Assembly (NCBI GenBank): GCA_030248065.1 | Contig: JASAMV010001682.1 | Span: 1 to 64,000 of the forward strand | Reading direction: 5' to 3' | Length of the DNA: 64,000 nt | Source of the DNA: Rhynchonema sp. JSB1_4 | Taxonomy: Eukaryota > Nematoda > Chromadorea > Monhysterida > Xyalidae | Shown: piece after piece, positions 57,501-64,000 of the stretch | How positions within the stretch are numbered: position 1 is the stretch's first letter | Layout: every line of letters begins with the position of its first letter | Made by a program: the position numbers and the translations under genes | The notes under the pieces: generated by a model | The model's database searches: none | The model's input: only the letters and a program-made list of their open reading frames with translations | What the model was told of the DNA's origin: nothing

Positions 57501-58952
57501 TCCACCCAATTGTGCCCCTCCAAACACGTGAACACGGCCGTGCCCTTCTCCTCCACATAACCATGTCCGAGTTGATCGCTGTACACAACCGGCAGGAGAA
57601 TTGTGTTCGCACCGCTGGGTGGTGGCTTGCTGCACACTGCAATTCGTAAGTGAAACATCTGCATACCTGTTAGTGCATCAAGCGTCAGAGTCTTGGGAAG
57701 CCTAACAGTTGGATTGTTTGGTGGTCTGGGTGTCTGTTATCTTAATCTTGGTCCCGGCAAAAGGAAAACATCAACCTCGTTTGGGGTCGGTCGCGGACTT
57801 GGAGCTTGACCGGCGTAAAAATTGCCCGGTACCTAGGTACAGCAGTCTAAGAAAACCCTTTTACGCTAGTCAAATGTTTCACACTCGAAAATCTTCAAAC
57901 ACGCAGTCAAAGTAGTGGCCACGCCTCAAGACCGAGACAGACAACAGAACAAAGTTGATGTTTATTTCGAATCCTCCGTGCTCACTCGCGACATACATTT
58001 GTCACACAATGACTTTATAAGAATTGGTTAATTTTTTTTCCTGAATCGTGAAGCAGTAAAGCGACGGGGCAGTGATGTTGCGTTGCGCGATCACACACAA
58101 ACCATGCAGGCACCAAAATGTTTCAGACTCGCAGCAACGTGGGTGCTGTGCTAGATTATTTTCAGATGAAAACGTTTTGAGAGAATCACAAGGAGCACAG
58201 TGGTTAAGAGTGACTGAACGTGAAAATCAGGATTGATTTGATGAATTCTTATATGATCATTGTGCGACCAATACAAACGAAAATTTACGCCTTACACTAT
58301 ACGGACATCTGTCTGACCTGAGACACAATGCAACGGTTGGGTCCAAGTGCCATTTGGTTCGCAAACGACCTGTCTGTATCCTACAGTGCCGTCCTGCCAA
58401 ATGTGGTCTGGTTGACAAGCCACTGTGGCTGTTCCCCCTTGCTCAATCAGGCTAGCATCTGTGTCATGTTGCAACGAGTACTCGACTATGTACGTGTTGT
58501 CGTCGAGCGTGATCGCTGATGTTTCACAAGTGCTGACCGTTTGTGCCTCTTCCGACGAACTGCTGCTTTTGGATTCGGATGAACCTGAGAATCAGGCTCA
58601 CTGTCGATAGCTCAACACGGCCGTCTAACCTGACCATTATTTTTCCAAACATGTTCTTGTGGAAGTCGCAGTCAAAAACATCGAGCTGTTTGTTGTTCAG
58701 CCATGCGGCATGTGAGATCGAAGTGTATAGGACATTAACCTACCACTTCCTCTACAGCGTTGCAGCTTTGCGGGTCACTTTTTTGGAAACGCACCTACCG
58801 TGCAGCCGTGCATGGTACCCACCTTGTGGTCGTGACGCATCGGCCTTCGAAGTTGGTCGCTTCCGAGGCTTGCCATTTTTGAATGAGCGCGATTCCGTCA
58901 ACGACATCAGACTGTGCATAATTAGCAGCGTCACAATTACGTTCGTTAACAC
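51520..58952 (-). CDS. Secreted multidomain protein: sushi-like modules and seven TSP1 repeats
   Basis: A signal peptide (NVIVTLLIMHSLMSLTESRS) is encoded in exon complement 58823-58952. Exons 58318-58560 and 57418-57636 encode sushi-like modules (VACQPDHIWQDG...GTWTQPLHC; FTCLEGHNWVDG...VWEQIEDC). TSP1 exons: 56852-57007, 55587-55832 (preceded by a CCP-like piece), 55183-55350, 54694-54858, 54457-54626, 54227-54391 and 53642-53806. They share W-x-x-W-S-x-C-S-x-x-C-G-G-G, R-x-R-x-N and usually end CCPG. A large Cys module (ACPALSPPTS... to DCVFDSG) lies at about 56000-56330 and further Cys modules at 53095-53340, about 52440-52810 (GCPIPAGDGA...), 51943-52082 (GCPVFNASEI...) and 51520-51654 (ending DPTTIRCI, stop). 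Most exons are class 1-1, the signature of module shuffling. Expected role: extracellular adhesion or matrix protein. Several boundaries in 52-53.6 kb and 55.8-56.4 kb are not resolved. Confidence 0.82.
53936..54039. mobile_element. Short MITE related to 45130-46029 element
   Basis: Ends GGCCGAATTCACAATGCAC and, inverted, GGCGGTATTCACAATGCAC, followed by a cgcgtttgcgc palindrome. Length about 104 bp, in the intron between TSP1 exons 6 and 7. No clear target duplication. Confidence 0.6.
57998..58271. mobile_element. Second copy of 33571-33844 MITE
   Basis: About 275 bp, colinear with 33571-33844 (shared gactttataagaattgg, cgtgaaaatcaggattgatt and gatgaattcttatatg). The end CATTGTGCGACCAA is followed by TA. 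It lies in the intron between the two sushi exons of the TSP1 gene. Confidence 0.8.
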
Positions 58953-61900
58953 CTGTGATTATATTGGGAAAACGTAGTGGATGATTTTATCGATATTTAA
59001 GTGAACGTTAGACACATCAGCCATCCAATCATGATCGAATAAGCTAACCTTCATTGTCAGTTGCCGAACCGTATATATTCCGAGGCAACCACAAAATGGC
59101 AAGACAGATCAGAAATATTTTGTGGATTATTAACAACAATTCCGATAATCCAATCTTAACTTTTCGCGAGTGTATACTTTGGCTGTGAAACTCATAAAAT
59201 TAAAATTGTTGTTTTTTTCGACGGATGTCAACCTAATTTTTTGATTGCTGTTATGTCTATAGTCGTCAAATTACATATTGTATACTTCTGACCACCGTGC
59301 GTCATTCAAAGAACAACACACGCAAACTTTTAGTGTTATCCGTTCCCGAAACGTTAAAAAAACACTTCAAAGTCGCGCGCATGTGTGGTGATTTTTCGAA
59401 TTTCAACACCATAATTTTGAAATGACGTTAAATTAAATTCAGCGGCAAACCACAGTCGTGCGTACACATGTCATTTACGCATGTCATGCACTATCTTGGT
59501 TTAATCCTGATATTGCGTTATAAAAAAACTTGCGATTGCGATTGTGGGTCTTTATTTTTTCAAACGAACGGAATGTCATAAAAATGTTAATGCAAACTAA
59601 ATGTTGTGGGTGAACTTCTTGCACCTGTTCATTATAAGTTTGCGTATATCTCGACCTCGCCTCAGTGTGTTTCTCACAAACAACCACAATCAGTTTAGAT
59701 AAAAATGGGAGAAGTTTTAGAAAACAGAACAAGAACAAATTGAATGACAGCATGGTTGAATGAGTCGATTTCTATGCGTAGTTTTTTTAATTTAACTTTG
59801 TTAAAAAACCTCATAACGACTCTACATTCACCTTTGTTTGATATAGGATTATCAGTTTGAAAGACGAGGGTGGTTTATTCAATTTTTGCTGCAGGACTGT
59901 TTGAGTTGACCACCAAAGTTGACGACTGAACAATAATTCCAAACCATTTGACATTTTAACTCAACGCGGCATGTTGACAAAGGCCGATGACGTGTTCCAA
60001 TTATTGGAACTTTCTAGTTGATGCGCTTTCTTGAAAAGTTGATGTTTCAATGGCGTCACCGCATTGGCGTTGCCTACAGAATCGACACAGCTAAAAATAT
60101 GTTCCAGAATGCGAATGTGCGTTGTGGCTGCAGGCAAGTGTTGGAACACCAAAATCAATTTGCAAGTTAGTTGGAACAAAGAGATAGAGCGCACAATCCA
60201 GACACCAAAGGGGGACGGACATTAATTGAATTTTGCACTGTTGTTCGCCCACGGCACACGACCCACCCCTGCTCCGCACACACTCAAACACGAAGACCAA
60301 AATGTCGTTGCTTCTTTTATATTTACAGTTTGCCGGTTCTTTGGACGCTCACACACATGCGCGCTCCGGCTTGGTGTGCATCTGTGCGCGTATTGATTGC
60401 AAACATGTACACCACATCTTCGGCGTGAACAAACCTAGACCCAAATAATGGGTATACCCACAAAGCATTGGTACCACTGCGGGAACATCACTTGCCGTGC
60501 TCAACATGAAATGAGCAAACACCAGTGGCTCCCTCTAAAAGAGAGAGGCCAAACTCGGAATACGCCAGAACCGCACTCCACCAACCAGTGTCATGCAGTT
60601 ATGTGTTGCCCCCTTTTGGGATTGGACGAACGCACGTTTTCGTGTGACCAGGCGACTGTTCAGTCCAACTACCGATCCGAGCCAAGTGTATACCCATCAC
60701 GCAATCCGCGAGCTTACATTTTTCAGTTAAAAACCTGAATTCGGCTTTGGAATAACCGGTTTGAGACTGTCGAAGAAAGACAATGGCTGGAACGCATTCC
60801 AGACGCTGGCGCATTTTCTCGTTTTTGTTGGCAATGTATAGTTTAGGAAATGTATAATTTCGCGCCAACAGAATGCCTGACACTGTCAGCTGTGTTTGTG
60901 TACTAGTCCATATTCCCACGCTGTACTGCTTGTTGTTGTGTCGTATTCAGCGCTACTCCAGCGCTATTCTTGTGTAATTTCAATGGTCCAATAGGCCCAT
61001 AGTTTCTAGTGTCTTGTGTTGTTTGCTGAATGCTGCTTGTACGCGTATTTAGAAGCAGAAGGCCTAGGTATGTAGGTACCCAGCAGTCGTCACACGTACG
61101 TATCCGTATACTAGTGGAGGCCCCATGTGTTTCACGTGTGTTCCTGGAGAGGACAGGCCACCGGCGGTGTGAAACTCACGTAAGCGGGACTCTTGGGTGA
61201 ATTCAAAACTCGAAACTCAACTAATAACATACCGGGTCAGTTCGTATGTGTATCTGGTTTGCGTGTTTGAGTTTGTGTCACGGCTTTACTACGACCACAC
61301 GAACCATCGTGCGACCATGTCCAAAGTACAAATATACCTGTTTGTGCTCGAACCACTCCACTGTTTTCCGAGTTGAGAACGTTCATTTATGCAATATGCG
61401 CTCGGAATAACCGCATTCATGCATGGCTACATCACGGTGGTAGCGTATGAATTGTATTCATGTGGCACAAGCTGCTGAAGTATATATACCGCAGAAACTC
61501 CATTGTTTCACCAGCATCTGACTCGGCAACAAAGTCATTTTAATCCATCTGCAGCTGTTTGTACTTTCATGTGGTGTCTAGTTCCATCCATATGTGTTTG
61601 ACACATGACCGTTCATTACAAACGCATGGTAATCGCTCGTTGACAACTCTGTGCGGCGCACACAACACGGGCCAAGTACATATGTGAATGTGCATATACG
61701 GTACACAGCGTCACAGTGTCTAGCGCTAGTATTAAAAGATGTCCTGTTTCTACCAGTAATGCCGTTGAAAACGTGTACCGAAGCTAACTGTACCTAAGCA
61801 CGGTGCTATGCATGCGTGCAGATTTGTTGCACTGCTTTGAAACTTCGTGAAAAAACAGGGACTGTGGATTTATACGAACACTTTTCAACTGGCTGAACAG

Positions 61901-63132
61901 CCAAGTTTGTCGGTTTTTAGTTATTTTTTTGGATACGATAACCCCAAATTTCGCTTCCGAGGTGCTTTCGAGCGCAGTAGTTACGGTTTTATGACGAAAT
62001 GGGAATACTCGCCGCAAGCAACCCAACAGCTGCGCGTGTGTGTTTTTGGTTGACACCGGTGGAGTGCAATGGGGCTGCGCCCATTTGGGCTTCCCATTTG
62101 CGGTCTTTACAGTCACCCTGGGGACTGTGGACGGTCATGCACCGAAAAAGGCTCATCTCCGCACATGCGTCTATTATCCGCGCTCTTGACGCGTGCGTTG
62201 GTACACTTGGAAATTTTAACGCTTCCTGCGTATGCGCGCGTGTTTGTGTTCTTTTTTTGTTCTTTGTGTCCGAGCCCAGCTATAGCGTTTTCTATGTCAT
62301 ATCGGAACCGCAAACTAGTAGTTCCAAGAACGGGAATGCAAGAGCGGCGGCCAGTTGCAAACGCTTGTCATGCGCGCCCATAGTTTTTCTGCTCTCTTTT
62401 TTAGCTGGTGTAGCTGATAGGCGCAGGTTACAGCAGCAACAGCAGCAGACAGTTGGTTTGATAAGGATGGAGGCTGTAATGTATCCCACGTTGTTGGGGA
62501 GCACTTGAGTCCTACTTTACGGTACCCAAAATCCACGTCTTATAATCCAATTGCGGCCGTCTGCTAATTGTTAAACTTGAAAGGGTACCGGTTGCGGGCA
62601 TACCTGCTATGAAGCCATCGCGATCACAAGAATAGAGTTTGGTGCCCAACTAAAAGCATACATGCGAGAGATAGAGTGTATGTGCCACTTGTGTGCATGT
62701 GTGACAAGCGCATGCCGCCGCATGACCGGATGACTAAAAACGTCGAAACGAGTTGTGTCAGTGCGTTCCTGTGCGAGAAAACCACTGTGTTCTATTTTTG
62801 TACAACACTGCTCTTGTGTCTCGCGCCCAAAGCTGTAGTATTGCGGATAAAAAGCACATTCATACAGTACATATGCCCCGGTTCATTTTTTTAAAATTCC
62901 TATCCCACGACAGTACCGTGGAAAAGTATCCGAACCATGCGAAATTAGCTTTATTTTATTTATCTTTTATTTTTTATTTCTCGTCCCAGTCATCTTTTAT
63001 TTGTTCCAGTTCGCACAATGTGGCTGTGCTGCAGCGTTGCTATGATTTTAGCACAACAGCCCCGCAGGACAGTGGGAATGCCGTGAGACGATCGCATGAA
63101 GTTAAATCAATTTTTAAGAGAAAGAAATTTCT
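58953..63132. other. Large intergenic region, no convincing gene
   Basis: About 4.2 kb. Frames up to 169 codons (61999-62508, +) lack motifs and overlap comparable frames on the other strand. A CAG-rich run lies at 62430-62450. This probably holds the divergent promoters of the TSP1 gene (minus strand) and of the gene starting at 63133 (plus strand). Confidence 0.45.
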
Positions 63133-64000
63133 ATGATGGTTCCACTTCGTTTGCACTTCATCTTGCTTCATTTGGTGTCAATGCTCTGGATTGCTAATGG
63201 TAAGTGTTTTTATGAGAGGTGATCAATTTCTTTTTAATTTCTACCCAAATGCGTGTACAGGTCTGCATCTTCGCATCGACCCGCCCGACGGTGCGTTCTT
63301 CATCAAACACGCCCATCGACCGCCACCATCGTCGCATGAAACATTATCGGTCGCTGCACAGCTGCCCGACTCAGACATGCACTATGACGATGCACGGGGG
63401 CACCAACCGGACGCAGACCAGGACCACGGCGCGATTCGCATCTTTCTGCCCGACGATTGTCCGATGAGCGTGCATCAGTCGTTGCTGGCCACGCACGCTG
63501 GTATCCGGGCTCGTCAGACTCTGATGCAGCTCTACAAGCACACCACACATCCGCATTGTGGCATAACGGCCAGATTGGTGCTGTCCGACAACACGGTGAA
63601 ACAGGTCTGTTGATTTGGCGGTTTAGTTCCGTGTTAAAAGACTCTGCGTCTGCGCGAAGGAGGAGGGACCGTGTTGATCCTGCCTTGTCACGGCGTTCAT
63701 TTCAAAATTTCTGACCAAGTTTTCAATCCGCTTTTTCAAATTCGTGCTACTTTGGGCACCACTTTCACATATTCTGTCCAACGCGCCACCAAATGGGCAT
63801 GACATAAGATGACAGCTGTTGGCACTTTTTAAAAGCGGATTGTACGTTGCAGAGTCATCCATCAATCGACATAGTTGTGAGCGCGGACGCTTCATTCCTG
63901 CCGGCCACCGGTCACCCGCTGTGCGCTTCAGTGCACGCGATGCAACGTGACACCCAACTGCACTCGCATTGTCATCTGTCCGTACATCAACCATTCTGCG
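63133..64000 (+). CDS. Secreted or membrane protein, N-terminal part (runs off window)
   Basis: Exons 63133-63199, 63261-63604 and 63853 onward (open to the edge) join in phase. The start MMVPLRLHFILLHLVSMLW followed by IANG is a signal peptide, cut by an intron with donor GTAAGT. The mature part begins LHLRIDPPDGAFFIKHAHRP and continues through a His/Asp-rich stretch (DARGHQPDADQDHG), IRIFLPDDCPMSVHQ, and in exon 3 SHPSIDIVVSADASFLPATG and HPLCASVHAM. Few cysteines, no TM segment in the visible part. Family not recognised. Confidence 0.6.

Noticed and set aside
61999..62508. 169-codon open frame
   Set aside because: No motif and irregular composition. It overlaps frames of similar length on both strands.
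1..64000. CRISPR arrays, operons, Shine-Dalgarno sites, rRNA or tRNA genes
   Set aside because: The DNA is eukaryotic. Tandem repeats lack unique spacers, and no convincing tRNA A/B-box pair or rRNA sequence was seen by eye.

Overview
The window is nuclear DNA of a small-genome invertebrate animal. Genes are split by many introns, often 60-70 bp, with GT..AG ends and short TTTCAG/TTGCAG acceptors. The proteins are metazoan: a DEG/ENaC channel, actin, a TSP1/sushi secreted protein, ribosomal protein S3A and an EcKinase/CHK-like kinase. An ecdysozoan (nematode or tardigrade) fits best, but I cannot fix the phylum. Gene models were built by hand from splice sites, reading-frame phase and family motifs.

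Layout. 1-3935: no gene recognised. 3936-5920 (+): single-pass membrane protein with a Q/N-rich tail and a PPxY motif. 6619-13618 (+): DEG/ENaC channel gene, complete except for its last (TM2) exon. 10621-35053: a giant imperfect inverted duplication, about 12.2 kb per arm, with its centre near 22.9 kb. Each arm carries the 3' end of the DEG/ENaC gene, a 442-codon EcKinase/CHK-like kinase gene and the start of RPS3A, separated by repeat-rich DNA. 35152-40739 (+): proline-rich protein with one new ~35-residue repeat per exon, five in a row. 41147-41886 (-): possible secreted protein. 42896-44632 and 47137-48152 (+): two paralogous secreted proteins sharing a six-cysteine domain with identical spacing and identical intron positions. 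48811-50827 (-): divergent actin. 51520-58952 (-): secreted protein with sushi-like modules and seven TSP1 exons. 58953-63132: no convincing gene. 63133 to the end (+): first three exons of a secreted or membrane protein.

The arms of the inverted duplication differ by substitutions, small indels, two MITE insertions (right arm only), a ~480 bp insertion and a tandem duplication (left arm only), and a ~575 bp segment missing from the left arm. They have therefore evolved separately, as old duplicates or as two diverged haplotypes joined tail to tail. Three genes are broken at the junctions: the DEG/ENaC gene lacks TM2 on the left, RPS3A stops after exon 3 at the centre, and the five-repeat gene has no visible 5' end at the right edge. 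Either a rearrangement or an assembly join could explain this.

The most novel content is the tandem exon-repeat protein, the pair of six-cysteine secreted proteins, and the broken palindrome. Nothing here looks bacterial: no operons, CRISPR arrays or rRNA.
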